Shown piece by piece: positions 1 to 8,990 of a stretch of 64,000 nt of DNA; the first letter of the stretch is position 1, and each line of letters begins with the position of its first letter. Location of the stretch: NCBI RefSeq assembly GCF_030269365.1, contig NZ_BSTF01000003.1:434001-498000 (forward strand), read 5' to 3'. Position numbers and translations under genes: made by a program. This DNA is from Lentzea sp. NBRC 102530. GTDB taxonomy: Bacteria > Actinomycetota > Actinomycetes > Mycobacteriales > Pseudonocardiaceae. Below the pieces are notes generated by a model. That model saw only the letters and a program-made list of their open reading frames with translations, did not search any database and had not been told where the DNA came from.

Positions 1-54
1 CGAGGCGACGGTACCCCTGCCGGTGATCGTGTAGTCGAACGTTCCAGTGCGCAC
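1..54 (-). CDS. Partial hypothetical protein (N-terminal 18 codons)
   Basis: A GTG start at 54 opens a frame running off the left edge and reading (M)RTGTFDYTITGRGTVAS. It begins two bases after the TGA of the upstream permease gene, and an AAGGAA ribosome-binding sequence lies about 8 nt before it, inside the end of that gene. This suggests the second gene of an operon. Too little is visible to assign a family. Confidence 0.4.
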   Translation of the reverse strand, partial: MRTGTFDYTITGRGTVAS

Positions 55-56
55 GT

Positions 57-1208
57 TCAGAGTTCCTTCACCCGTTCGCTCTTGTCGTCCTTGGGTGCCG
101 TGTCCTGCGGGTTCAGCACGTCCACCTGCTCCGGCTCCTGCGCCGCGTCCGCATCGGACACCAGCGACCGGATCCCGGAGTTCAGCACCGCCAGCAACGG
201 CACCGCCAGCAACGCCCCGGCGATCCCGCCGGTCACCAACCCGCCGGCGATGGCCAGCACCACGGCCAGCGGGTGCAGCTTCACCGCGCGCCCCAGCAAC
301 AACGGCTGCAGGACGTGCGACTCCAGCTGCATCACGCCGATCAACACGGCCAGCACCACAAGCGCAGCGATAGGCCCGTTGGTCACCAACGCGATCAACA
401 CAGCCACAGCGCCCGTGAACACCGCACCGATGATGGGGATGAACGCCCCGAGGAACACCAACGCCGACAGCGGCACCACGAGCGGCACCCCGATGATCGC
501 CAGCCCGATGCCGACACCGACGGCGTCCACGATCGCGACCACGGCGGTCGCCCGCACGTAGGAGACGAGCGACCCGAACCCGCGGCGCCCGGCCACGTCC
601 ACCCGCTGCCGCACGTCCCTGGGCACCGCGCGGGTGACGAACCGCCAGATCCCGTCGCCGTCGTGCAAGAAGAAGATCAGCGTGAAGAGCGCCAGCAGCA
701 ACCCGGTCAGCAGCTCGCCGAGGGTCGCCGCGGTGGTGAGGGCACCGGACGTGATCTCCGCCTGGTTCTCCTTGATCGTCTTGACGACCTCGTTGACGTA
801 CCCCTGCAGCTGCTGGTCCGACAGGTGCGCGGGCCCGTCCTTCAGCCACTTCTGGATGGTGTCCAGCGACGCGGCCACCTGCGACTGCAGCTCCGGCAGA
901 CCGCGGGAGAACTCGCTGATCACGAACGTCAGCACACCGCCGAGCACGCCGATGCCCAGGATCATCATCACCGTGGTCGCGACCCCGCGCGGCACCCGCC
1001 ACTCGACGAGCTTCGTCACCCCCGGCGACAGCAGGGCGGCGAGCAGCAGGGCGATTGCGACGGGGATCACGATCGACGCGAGGAAGCCGAACACGTACGC
1101 GACGACGTACAACGCGGCGATCACCACGACGAACCGCCAGCTCAGCGCGGCGCTCACCCGCAACAGCTTCGGAACGCGGTTGCTGATCTCCGACTCCGGC
1201 GTGCTCAT
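57..1208 (-). CDS. AI-2E family transporter (putative permease)
   Basis: A 383-residue polytopic membrane protein of the AI-2E transporter family (TqsA/YdiK-like). Residues about 20-95 hold N-terminal membrane helices, a soluble amphipathic stretch rich in Gln/Lys follows (about 100-160), and the C-terminal half has further hydrophobic helices with family-like Gly/Pro-rich segments (GAFIPIIGAVF, HVLQPLLLG). The tail is charged and cytoplasmic. Members export small molecules or ions, and the substrate cannot be told from sequence. The ATG at 1208 is preferred over an in-frame TTG at 1241. The gene is divergent from the repeat protein at 1289 and probably co-transcribed with the partial ORF at 1-54. 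Confidence 0.85.
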   Translation of the reverse strand: MSTPESEISNRVPKLLRVSAALSWRFVVVIAALYVVAYVFGFLASIVIPVAIALLLAALLSPGVTKLVEWRVPRGVATTVMMILGIGVLGGVLTFVISEFSRGLPELQSQVAASLDTIQKWLKDGPAHLSDQQLQGYVNEVVKTIKENQAEITSGALTTAATLGELLTGLLLALFTLIFFLHDGDGIWRFVTRAVPRDVRQRVDVAGRRGFGSLVSYVRATAVVAIVDAVGVGIGLAIIGVPLVVPLSALVFLGAFIPIIGAVFTGAVAVLIALVTNGPIAALVVLAVLIGVMQLESHVLQPLLLGRAVKLHPLAVVLAIAGGLVTGGIAGALLAVPLLAVLNSGIRSLVSDADAAQEPEQVDVLNPQDTAPKDDKSERVKEL

Positions 1209-1288
1209 GGACCTCAACTTAACTGTTCGGACCCTCGCCAACCCGGAACTCCACCAGGGATGATCCGACTCGTCAGGGGGAGGACGAA

Positions 1289-3466
1289 GTGATCAAGCCG
1301 GAAGACTTGACCGAAGTCGAGCGCCAGGTCGCGGGCGCCTACGCCGGCGGCACCGAGATCGACCTGACCGGACAGAGCGCCCGCGGCGAGGTGCTCACCG
1401 GTCTGCTGACCGGTATGTACCGCGTTCCGCGCAAGGGACTACCCGCTTTGCGCCTGCGCAACGCGCGGATCACCGGGAAGTTCGAACTCGAGGGCACGCG
1501 CGTCACGCGGGTCATCGACCTGACCCACTGCGCGTTCGAGGAACCGCTCGACCTCCGCATGGCCCGCCTGATCGGCCTGCGCCTGCGCGGTACCCGCGTG
1601 CCGGGTCTGCAGGGCCGCAACCTCAGGGTCTTCAGCGACCTGGTGCTCGAAGCCGGCTTCACCTGCACCGGCACCGTCGACCTCACCGACGCGGCGGTGG
1701 ACGGCACCCTCCGGCTCGCCGGCGCGGTGCTCCGTTCCAACACCCACCACGCGCTGCTCGGCGCACGCCTGCGGGTCAGCGGTTCCGTGCAGGCCATCGC
1801 GATGCGCGCGCAAGGTGAGGTGAGGCTGCGCGGCGCGAACGTCGGCGGCAGCGTGCACCTCGGGGGTGCGCGGCTGATCAACACCGGCAAGGACGCGCTC
1901 GACGCGTCCGGGCTCGTCGTCGCCGGCAACGTCTTCTGCAACGCCGAGGGCGGCCGGTTCACCGCCGACGGCCGCGTCCTCTTCGACGGCGCACGGATCG
2001 GCGGCAACGTCGAGTTCACCGGCGCCCGCCTCAACTCCACCCACCGCGTCGACAACCAGGTGCTCGTCCTGCCGCACGGATCGGCGGACGAGGCCGCGAC
2101 GCTGGTGGCCGACCGCATCCGGGTCGAGGGCAACGTCGAGCTCGACGACGGGTTCACCAGCACCGGCACGGTCCGGCTGCCCAACGCGAGCGTCGGCGGG
2201 TACCTGCGGATGTCCGGCGCGGTGATCGGGCCGCGCGAGGTCGCCGAGGAACTCGCTGGTGACGTCACCAACCGCATCCCCGTCGCACTGCACGCCGACG
2301 GCATGCAGGTGCGCGGTGACGTCGAGGCGCGCAGCGCGGTCAACGGCGCGGGCACGCGTTGCCCGGCGTTGCAGACCTACGGCCAGGTGCGGTTGTCCAA
2401 CGCGACGATCATGGGCAGCGCCAGCATGTCCGGCGTCTCGTTGCACGGGCCGGGCATCGACGTCCTGTTCGCCGACCGCCTCCAGATAGGAGGCACGCTC
2501 TTCCTGCGCGAGCTGAAGGCCAAGGGCTCGATCCGCCTGCAGAACGCGAACATCGGCTCCACGCTCGACCTGTCCGGCGCCGAGCTCACGTTGCCACGCC
2601 TGCGGCCGAACGGCACGCAGAAGCCCTCACTCGACGCCCGCGCCATCACGATCGGCAAGGACCTGTTGTGCAGCCGCGGGTTCACGGCCGTCGGCGGTGT
2701 GCGGATCAGACTCGGCGAGGTCGGCAAGATGGCCACGTTCAGCGACTCGCACCTCGGCTCGACCGCCGCCGACATCGCGTTGAACGCCTACGGCCTCACC
2801 GTGCACCAGTTCCGCCTGCACATCCCCGAGGGCCAGGAGCCCAAGGGCAAGGTCGTGCTGAGCCGCCTCAAGGCCGTGTCGGTGACCGACGGGCCGGGGC
2901 TGTGGGACGCCAGGGGCGGCGTCGCCGTGGACGACTTCGAGTTCGCCGGCATCACCGCCGACCCGGACGTGCCGGTGCAGACGCGGCTGAAGTGGCTGCT
3001 CAAGGTCCAGCCGGACTTCGCGCCCGGACCGTACGAGCAGCTCGCCGCCGTCTACCAGCAGGGTGGCGAAGAGGAACTCGCGCAGAAGGTCCAGCTGGAG
3101 AAGCAGCGCCGCCGCTACTCGGAACTCGGCAGGGCCGGTCGGGTCTGGGGCATGGTGCAGCGCTTCACCGTCGGGTACGGCTACCGGCCGTGGCTCGCGA
3201 TCTGCTGGCTCGCCGTCTTCTGGCTCGTCGGCGCGCTGTGGTTCAACTGGCACCCGATGGTCCGGCTCAACAAGGACGAGGACCCGGTCTGGAACGCCGC
3301 CCTGCTCGCGCTCGACCTGTTGATCCCGATCATCGACTTCGGTCAGGACGGGAAATGGCAGTTCACGGGTGCGTCGCAATGGGTCGCGGCGCTGCTCGTG
3401 GCCGTTGGCTGGGTGCTCGCTTCTACTGCTGCTGCGGGAGCCGCACGCGTTCTTAAACGCGTGTAA
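1289..3466 (+). CDS. Repeat-rich membrane-anchored protein, beta-solenoid type
   Basis: A 725-residue protein with a GTG start behind a strong GGGGGAGG site. Residues about 45-530 consist of degenerate repeats of the form (L)RLRxAxxxGxVxLxGAxL, with regular Leu/Ile/Val and Gly spacing (for example LRLRNARITG, VRLPNASVGG, IRLQNANIGS). These resemble the pentapeptide- or bactofilin-like beta-solenoids of actinobacterial proteins often called membrane-associated oxidoreductases. No nucleotide-binding or redox motif is visible, so an enzymatic name is unsupported. A basic helical segment (about 590-630) leads to two C-terminal hydrophobic segments (about 632-650 and 700-718) that should anchor it with the solenoid cytoplasmic. 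It is divergent from the AI-2E permease. Confidence 0.7.
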   Translation: MIKPEDLTEVERQVAGAYAGGTEIDLTGQSARGEVLTGLLTGMYRVPRKGLPALRLRNARITGKFELEGTRVTRVIDLTHCAFEEPLDLRMARLIGLRLRGTRVPGLQGRNLRVFSDLVLEAGFTCTGTVDLTDAAVDGTLRLAGAVLRSNTHHALLGARLRVSGSVQAIAMRAQGEVRLRGANVGGSVHLGGARLINTGKDALDASGLVVAGNVFCNAEGGRFTADGRVLFDGARIGGNVEFTGARLNSTHRVDNQVLVLPHGSADEAATLVADRIRVEGNVELDDGFTSTGTVRLPNASVGGYLRMSGAVIGPREVAEELAGDVTNRIPVALHADGMQVRGDVEARSAVNGAGTRCPALQTYGQVRLSNATIMGSASMSGVSLHGPGIDVLFADRLQIGGTLFLRELKAKGSIRLQNANIGSTLDLSGAELTLPRLRPNGTQKPSLDARAITIGKDLLCSRGFTAVGGVRIRLGEVGKMATFSDSHLGSTAADIALNAYGLTVHQFRLHIPEGQEPKGKVVLSRLKAVSVTDGPGLWDARGGVAVDDFEFAGITADPDVPVQTRLKWLLKVQPDFAPGPYEQLAAVYQQGGEEELAQKVQLEKQRRRYSELGRAGRVWGMVQRFTVGYGYRPWLAICWLAVFWLVGALWFNWHPMVRLNKDEDPVWNAALLALDLLIPIIDFGQDGKWQFTGASQWVAALLVAVGWVLASTAAAGAARVLKRV

Positions 3467-3674
3467 TTCCGCGCGATTTCAGGCGGGGCGTTCACACGAT
3501 GTGGTTAACCGGGCGCTCAGAGCGTGCATTCGGGGTGGATGGACTGGCAGAGTCGCCGACGTCGACTTGATCAGCTTGATCTTGATCGTCGGCGATTCCC
3601 TTGAGTGCCACCGAGTAGCGAGGTTTCCTGCGTTGTTCTCCGCTGATCTGCGAGCGAAGACGGGAGCGTCCGGC

Positions 3675-4403
3675 ATGCGCCGGTTCGCCACCCGTGCGCT
3701 GCTCGCCGTCGGTGGGGCGATCGCGGGAACGGCCGTTGCGTGGGCACTCGGCACGTCGTCGGCCCACGCGGCCGAAGGCGCTGACACGCAGCAGTTCGAC
3801 ATCGTCAGCAAGGTCGTCGCGTCCAGCGACGAGAAGCTGCCGGTCGTCGTCGTTCCGGCTGCCAAGGCAGTGCACAAGATCGACGAGACCTTGCGCGCCG
3901 AGCAGGAGAAGGCTCGCGCCGCCCTGCCGAACGTGCAGGTCCAGCAGGCGGTCGAGACGATCGCCGAGCGCATCCTGCCGCAGGTCACCAGGATCGGTCA
4001 GACGCAGGCACCCGCCGAAGAGCGGATGCTCGACGTGACGTTCCCGGAGATCCCGGCCCCTGCCACCGGAGCCGTCCAGTCGGCGGACCCGGTGGTCTCG
4101 CAGTACACCGGCCCGTCCGGTGCTTCGTGGACTGACCTGTTGGAGCACCACAACTTCGTCGTGCCCTCCGAACAGCGTCCGTCCCTGCCCAGCAACCCGT
4201 TGCCGAAGCTGCCCGTCCCGGCCCCCGCGCCGGTGCAGTGCTCCTCGTGCCACGACGGTTCTGGCTCTGCCAAGGGCAGCCTTCTCGCTGCTCTCGCTGC
4301 TCCCGGCAACGCTCACGGCATCTCGTCGACGGCTGCTCTCGCGCCGTCCACCGACGAGGTCACCGTGACGCCGGGCAAGCAGCCCGGTATCAACCCCGAC
4401 TGA
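3675..4403 (+). CDS. Secreted protein of unknown function
   Basis: A 242-residue exported protein. The ATG at 3675 follows GGGAG and gives a typical signal peptide (Arg-rich n-region, hydrophobic core, AHA-type cleavage near residue 33). The mature part has an Ala/Lys/Glu helical region (about 50-120), a Pro-rich segment (about 165-190), a short Cys pair (CSSCH near 189-193) and a C-terminus ending PGINPD. No family is recognised. Its position 200 bp before the chaplin-like repeat gene, in the same orientation, suggests a related surface role, which is inference. The CxxCH string is unlikely to bind haem because no cytochrome fold surrounds it. Confidence 0.65.
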   Translation: MRRFATRALLAVGGAIAGTAVAWALGTSSAHAAEGADTQQFDIVSKVVASSDEKLPVVVVPAAKAVHKIDETLRAEQEKARAALPNVQVQQAVETIAERILPQVTRIGQTQAPAEERMLDVTFPEIPAPATGAVQSADPVVSQYTGPSGASWTDLLEHHNFVVPSEQRPSLPSNPLPKLPVPAPAPVQCSSCHDGSGSAKGSLLAALAAPGNAHGISSTAALAPSTDEVTVTPGKQPGINPD

Positions 4404-4452
4404 TCACAGCGCGCGGTCCGCGACAGCCTTCCTCCCCACGGCTGTCCGGGAT

Positions 4453-4491
4453 TCGACCGACGCGCTTTTTTCTTGCGCTCCTTTCGGTCGA
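4453..4491 (+). promoter_or_regulatory. Hairpin in the leader/intergenic region before the chaplin-like gene
   Basis: TCGACCGA (4453-4460) pairs with TCGGTCGA (4484-4491), with a second GCGC/GCGC pairing inside around a T-rich loop. It lies between the secreted-protein stop (4403) and the chaplin-like start (4603). It could be a terminator for the upstream gene or a leader structure. A smaller CCCGTT/AACGGG hairpin lies just before the ribosome-binding site. Confidence 0.45.
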
Positions 4492-4602
4492 TCACCGCGT
4501 GCGACTCCCCCGGTGAAAGACGCGCCTTCCCCTGCGCGTTCTCGGCCCCACCTCCCATGAACCCCCGTTTCTCTGAACGGGAATTTGGAAAAAGGAGATC
4601 TA

Positions 4603-7600
4603 ATGCAGACCTGGGCAAAGCGCGGACTTCAGACCGCGTTTGTCACTGGTGGTTTGCTGATGCTCGGTACGGGCATCGCTTCTGCCCAGGAGAACGTCGA
4701 CCCCGACGCCGCCCCGCCGGCCGTCGACGTCGCCGCTTCGGTCCCGCTGAAGGCGGACCAGAACAAGCTGGCCACCCCGGTCAAGGAGATCACTCTCCCC
4801 AAGGTCGACCGCACGATCAGCACGGACCGCGTCACCAGCGCGGTGCCCACCCGCACGGCTGCGCCCGTCGCGAACCCGCTGGTCCGCCAGGCCGGTGAGC
4901 GCCTGCAGGGCACCGCGCTGCAGGGCCTCATCCGCGGCAACACGATCCAGGCGCACGTCGATGTGCCGATCAACATCTGCGGCAACGCGATCGCGGTCCT
5001 CGCGAACACCGACGCGACCGCCGACTGCTCGCAGACCACGCACCGCGACGGCACGATCGTCACGGACGGCGCGGGCCAGGCGCTGGCCGGCAACGTCGTC
5101 GCCGTCAACCACATCCTGCCGGTCCAGATCACCGGCAACGCCATCGCGGCGGGTGGCAACGCCACCACCAACACGGCCGCCGAGCAGGTCTCGACGACCG
5201 GCGGCGACATCACCACCAACGGTGACCGCGGCGCCATCTCCGGCAACGTCGTCGCCGAGCAGGGTGCGACCCCCGTCCAGATCACCGGCAACGGTGTGGG
5301 TGCGGCCGGCATCGCGCAGGCCAACTCGACCGCCGACACGTTCGCGTCCTCCGAGGGCGACGTGCTGACGAGCGGCAAGAGCAGCTCCATCTCCGGCAAC
5401 GCAGTGCCGATCCCGCTGGCCCCGCTGGCCGAGGTCAACGGCAACTCCGCCGCGGGTGCGGGCAACTCCGGCACCGACTCGGTGCAGACCGGCACCGCGA
5501 TCGCCGGTGGCAAGACCGACACCAACGGTGACCCGGCCACGCTGGCCGGCAACGTCGTGGCCCCCGCCCTCGCGGGCCCCGTCACGGTGGACGACAACGC
5601 CGCCGCGGTCGGTGGCAACGCCGCCGCTGTGAGCGACACGTCGAACTGGTCCGACGCCGGTGGCCACATCCACACCGACGGCCGCGGCTCCACCGCGTCC
5701 GGCAACATCGCGGGCGTCCCCGTCTCGCTGCCCACCTCGGTCGGCGGCAACGGCGCGTCCCTGGTCGGCAACGCGCTGACCGACCACGCGAACGAGGTCA
5801 CCTCGAACGCCGGTGGCGACGCCTACACGCTGGGCGACAAGTCGGTCCTCTCGGGCAACATCGCCGACGTTCCCCCGGCCACGGCCGTGGACGTGTGCGG
5901 CAACGGTGCGACGCTGGCCGGCCAGGCGGCGGGCACCTGCGTCAACGACGTCGACTCGGAGACGGGCGGCTACCAGGGCACCACCGGCAACGACTCGGTG
6001 ATCTCGGGCAACATCGCCCAGACCCCCGTTGCCACCCCGGCCGAGGTCTACGGCATCGCCGGCACCCTCGGTGGCCAGGCGTCGGGCTCCGCGGACGAGA
6101 CCAAGTCGGTCCGTTCCAGCGGCCAGCCGAACACCGAAGACGACAACGGCACGGTCTCCAGCAACATCGTGACCGCCCCGACGGCCGCCGCGCCGCAGGT
6201 CTTCGCGGTCACCGCGGGCCTCGTCGGCAACACCACGTCGGACACCTCGAACGACACCAAGGTCATCGCGGGCGACGACCCCAAGGCGTTCGGCAAGAAG
6301 TCCTCGGCCTCCGGCAACATCGTCCAGGTCCCGACCTCGACGCCGGCCCAGGTCTTCGCCGACGGTGCCACCCTGGTCGGCAACAACAAGACCACCGGTG
6401 ACAACGCCACCGACATGAAGGCCGGCGGCGACGCCATCACCACCGGCGAGGCGGGCTCCATCGCGGGCAACGTCGTGTCGGCTCCGGTCGCCACCGGCAC
6501 GCAGGTGCTCGGCTGGTCGGTCGGCGGCGGCAGCAACGTCGACGCCTTCTCCACCAACTCGCTGTCGTCCGTCGCCGGTGGCGACGTCAACAGCAACGGT
6601 GACAAGGGTGCCGTCTCCGGCAACCTGATCGGCGCTCAGCCGGCCGTTCTCCCCGCGGTGCCGGGCAACACGGTCGCCGCGGCCGGCATCACCAACTCCG
6701 ACGTGGTGTCCGACACCAACGTCATCTCGGGTGCCGACAGCTACTCGACGGCCGACGACGCCTCGGTGTCCGGCAACCTGATCCACGTCCCCGCCAACGC
6801 CTTCGCGGGCGTCTACGCGGACGCGGTCGCGGCTGCGGGCAACGCGACGACCGTCACCGACAAGTCGTCGTACACCCAGGCCGGCGGCGAGATGCTGACC
6901 GAGGGCTCCGGCCCGCTGACCGCCCGCGAGATGACCGTTCCGGTCGAGGCGGCGGCCAAGGTCGCGCGCATCCCCGTCGAGGTCGTCGGCCAGGCGACCA
7001 CGCTGGGCCAGAGCGACGACACGCAGCTCACCGGCGAGGACACCGACGGCACCCTGCGCGCCGCGCAGCTCAAGGGCCTCGAGCTCCCCAAGGGCGTCGA
7101 CAGCCTGCTGAAGGCCAACCAGGTTCCGACCTTCCACGGCCTCGACAGCAAGCTGCCGGTCAACCAGTTCCCGAACCCGGCTGACCTGACCGCGATGGCC
7201 GGCACGCTGCCCGTCCCCGCGCTGCCCGGTGTGGCGCAGGAGCGCACCGCTCTGCCGGTGAACGGTGGCCTCGCGAGCCTGTCCCCGAACGTCCAGGGCC
7301 TGCCCCTGGGCCAGCTGCTCGACGGTGCCAAGGACCTGGTTCCGGCCGGCGCCACCGAGCGTTCGCTGCCGTCCCTGCCCGTGACCGCCCCGGCCCTGCC
7401 GGTGCCGGTCCAGCTGCCCGCCCTGCCGACCGAGCGCTCGCTGCCGACGCTCCCGGTCGACGGCCCGGCCTCCCTCTCGGGTCTCAACCTGAACCCGACC
7501 CAGGGCCTGGCCCCGCAGGCCGACGAGCGCGCGCTGCCGCAGCTGCCGTTCGGTGCCCCGGCGCTGTCCGCGCTGGACACGGCCAACGTCTTCAAGACGG

Positions 7601-7617
7601 TGTCCGGCCTGCTGTAA
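4603..7617 (+). CDS. Secreted tandem chaplin-like repeat protein
   Basis: A 1004-residue exported protein with a strong AAAGGAG ribosome-binding site 5 nt before the ATG and a signal peptide cleaved near GIASAQ-E (about 29). From residue 110 to about 772 it holds thirteen units starting (I/L/V/A)(S/A)GN at exact 51-residue spacing (110, 161, 212 ... 722). A decayed fourteenth unit begins near 773. The core, such as SGNIVQVPxxxPxxVxGN, resembles the chaplin domain (SGNvvqvPvhvPvNvCGN). Units 1 and 7 keep two cysteines each (126/142 and 432/446), as chaplins do. A Pro-rich tail (about 850-990) repeats (Q/T/D)ER(S/A)LPxLP. No LPXTG sorting signal is present. It probably forms an amphipathic surface layer on hyphae or spores. 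Chaplin homology is by motif only. Confidence 0.75.
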   Translation: MQTWAKRGLQTAFVTGGLLMLGTGIASAQENVDPDAAPPAVDVAASVPLKADQNKLATPVKEITLPKVDRTISTDRVTSAVPTRTAAPVANPLVRQAGERLQGTALQGLIRGNTIQAHVDVPINICGNAIAVLANTDATADCSQTTHRDGTIVTDGAGQALAGNVVAVNHILPVQITGNAIAAGGNATTNTAAEQVSTTGGDITTNGDRGAISGNVVAEQGATPVQITGNGVGAAGIAQANSTADTFASSEGDVLTSGKSSSISGNAVPIPLAPLAEVNGNSAAGAGNSGTDSVQTGTAIAGGKTDTNGDPATLAGNVVAPALAGPVTVDDNAAAVGGNAAAVSDTSNWSDAGGHIHTDGRGSTASGNIAGVPVSLPTSVGGNGASLVGNALTDHANEVTSNAGGDAYTLGDKSVLSGNIADVPPATAVDVCGNGATLAGQAAGTCVNDVDSETGGYQGTTGNDSVISGNIAQTPVATPAEVYGIAGTLGGQASGSADETKSVRSSGQPNTEDDNGTVSSNIVTAPTAAAPQVFAVTAGLVGNTTSDTSNDTKVIAGDDPKAFGKKSSASGNIVQVPTSTPAQVFADGATLVGNNKTTGDNATDMKAGGDAITTGEAGSIAGNVVSAPVATGTQVLGWSVGGGSNVDAFSTNSLSSVAGGDVNSNGDKGAVSGNLIGAQPAVLPAVPGNTVAAAGITNSDVVSDTNVISGADSYSTADDASVSGNLIHVPANAFAGVYADAVAAAGNATTVTDKSSYTQAGGEMLTEGSGPLTAREMTVPVEAAAKVARIPVEVVGQATTLGQSDDTQLTGEDTDGTLRAAQLKGLELPKGVDSLLKANQVPTFHGLDSKLPVNQFPNPADLTAMAGTLPVPALPGVAQERTALPVNGGLASLSPNVQGLPLGQLLDGAKDLVPAGATERSLPSLPVTAPALPVPVQLPALPTERSLPTLPVDGPASLSGLNLNPTQGLAPQADERALPQLPFGAPALSALDTANVFKTVSGLL
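4930..6918 (+). repeat. Thirteen 153-bp coding repeats (51-residue units)
   Basis: Thirteen units of exactly 153 bp in one frame without insertions or deletions. Each encodes (S/A)GN near its start, a second Gly-Asn about 18 residues later, and GGD or a similar turn near residue 40. The units differ strongly in DNA sequence, so this is an old, protein-level periodicity and not a recent tandem duplication. Confidence 0.85.
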
Positions 7618-7657
7618 GCAACACCCGCTAGACGCAACACCCTCCTCCGGTAAGAAG

Positions 7658-7695
7658 CTGAGCCCCAGCGACACGACGGTGTCGCTGGGGCTCAG
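7658..7695. terminator. Perfect 17-bp hairpin, bidirectional terminator candidate
   Basis: CTGAGCCCCAGCGACAC (7658-7674) and its exact complement (7679-7695) enclose a GACG tetraloop. It sits between the convergent chaplin-like gene and GGDEF remnant and overlaps the stop codon of the latter. Confidence 0.8.
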
Positions 7696-8060
7696 TGCCG
7701 TTCCGGGGGAGTTCGTGCTGTCTCGATGACGTCGTGCGGCTGCGCGTCCCCGTCACTGGTCACCCAGTGCACGTGCGGACTCTCCCCCACCAGCTGCCGG
7801 GTGAGCTCGGCGATCGGCTCCCCGTCCCCGAAGTCGTGCTCCGCCAGCACCGCGAGCGCCGAGTCGCTGAACCGCGCCACCGTGAAGTCCGGCCGCAACC
7901 CGTTCCGCAGTCGCTTGGCCGCCTCGATCACGTCGTCCGGCCCGCTGATGAGGACCAACGTGACGAGCGTGCCCCGTGTCCGCGCACGAATCAGCGCCTG
8001 CTCCAGGCGGTCGAGCAGCAGCGCGTGTCCGGGCAGCCCCGTGAGCGGGTCGTGCAGCAC
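7692..8060 (-). pseudogene. GGDEF-domain remnant
   Basis: A 122-codon frame starting GTG with LHDPLTGLPG, the hallmark entry of diguanylate cyclase GGDEF domains, followed by LLLDRLEQAL. Where the GG(D/E)EF active-site loop should be the protein reads FSDSALAVL, so catalysis is not expected and no RxxD inhibitory site is visible. The domain is shorter than the usual 160 residues. A stop codon lies three codons before the GTG, while another frame just upstream encodes HEARLEPE, which resembles the linker that normally precedes this domain. This suggests a frameshift plus loss of the N-terminal sensor part. It could instead be a short degenerate regulator. Confidence 0.5.
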
Positions 8061-8123
8061 CCTCCGGTTCTAGCCGAGCCTCGTGCTGTTGACCAGCACC
8101 ACCACCACGACGGGTGAGTGCCG

Positions 8124-8972
8124 TTATGCGTTGGGGTTGGGCACGGCCTTCTCCGCCGCCCGACTCGTCTCCTCCCAGGCGGCCCACGTCTCCATCCGCT
8201 GCTTCGACAGGTAGAACGCGACGTCGTAAACCATGCTCCCGAGCAACAGCCGCAACGGCGGCTCCTCGGCGTCGACCAGCTTCAGCACCGCCTCCGCGGC
8301 CAGCCGCGGCTCGCTGTCCACGGACCCCTCGGCCCACTGCTTCTCCAGCTCAGTCCGCAGATCCTGGTAGACGGGATCGGGCGTCGTCGCCTGGCTGCTC
8401 GCGTACAGGTCGGTCCAGTACCCACCGGGCTGCACGATGGTGACCTTGACCCCGAACTGCTTCGCCTCAGCGGCCAACGCCTCGCTCATCCCTTCGAGCG
8501 CGAACTTGCTGGCGCTGTACAAGCCGGTACTGGGAAACCCGCCGAGCGCCCCGATGCTGGAAACCTGCAGGAGGTGCCCACTCCGCTGCTTCCGCAGCTG
8601 CGGCATCACGGCCTGACTGACCCACAACGCCCCGAAGAAGTTGAGCTCCATCTGAGCCCGGGCCTCGGCCTCGCTGAACTCCTCGACCATCCCGGCGTGC
8701 AACACCCCGGCGTTGTTCACCACGACATCAAGCCGCCCGAACCGTTCCACGGCCTGGTCAACGGCCTCGAACACCTTCTCCCGATCCGTCACGTCAACGG
8801 CGAGCGCCAGCACGCGCTCCGGGTGCTCCGCGACGAGGTCGTCCAGCCGCGACACATCCCGAGCCACCCCGACCACCACGTCGCCGGCACCGAGCGCGGC
8901 CTCCGTGAACGCCCGCCCCAGCCCACGGCTGGCACCAGTGACAAACCAAACACGAGCCCCAGCGACGTTCAT
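8124..8972 (-). CDS. SDR family oxidoreductase
   Basis: A 282-residue classical short-chain dehydrogenase/reductase. TGASRGLG (NAD(P)-binding) lies near residue 12, NNAG near 85, the catalytic Ser region QVSSIG near 133 and YSASK near 148. The Arg after the Gly motif favours NADPH. The ATG at 8972 is chosen for its GGGGAG ribosome-binding site at 6 nt. The gene is divergent from a TetR regulator, and one of two near-identical palindromes in the shared intergenic region lies directly in front of its start. It is therefore probably repressed by that regulator and induced by a small hydrophobic substrate. Its substrate is unknown. Confidence 0.88.
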   Translation of the reverse strand: MNVAGARVWFVTGASRGLGRAFTEAALGAGDVVVGVARDVSRLDDLVAEHPERVLALAVDVTDREKVFEAVDQAVERFGRLDVVVNNAGVLHAGMVEEFSEAEARAQMELNFFGALWVSQAVMPQLRKQRSGHLLQVSSIGALGGFPSTGLYSASKFALEGMSEALAAEAKQFGVKVTIVQPGGYWTDLYASSQATTPDPVYQDLRTELEKQWAEGSVDSEPRLAAEAVLKLVDAEEPPLRLLLGSMVYDVAFYLSKQRMETWAAWEETSRAAEKAVPNPNA

Positions 8973-8990
8973 CTGCTTCTCCCCTTGATC

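Noticed and set aside
4239-4253. CSSCH, a c-type haem (CxxCH) motif in the secreted protein at 3675-4403
   Set aside because: It sits in a Gly/Ser/Pro-rich low-complexity tail with no distal Met or cytochrome-like helices, so it is probably a chance match.
4603-7617. Sortase anchoring of the chaplin-like protein
   Set aside because: No LPXTG or LAXTG motif, no C-terminal membrane helix and no basic tail. The protein ends VSGLL.
4600-7674. A very long open frame antisense to the chaplin-like gene
   Set aside because: High-GC codon bias keeps the opposite frame open. Its product is a Gly/Arg/Val-rich low-complexity string without domains, whereas the plus strand has a signal peptide, ribosome-binding site and repeats.
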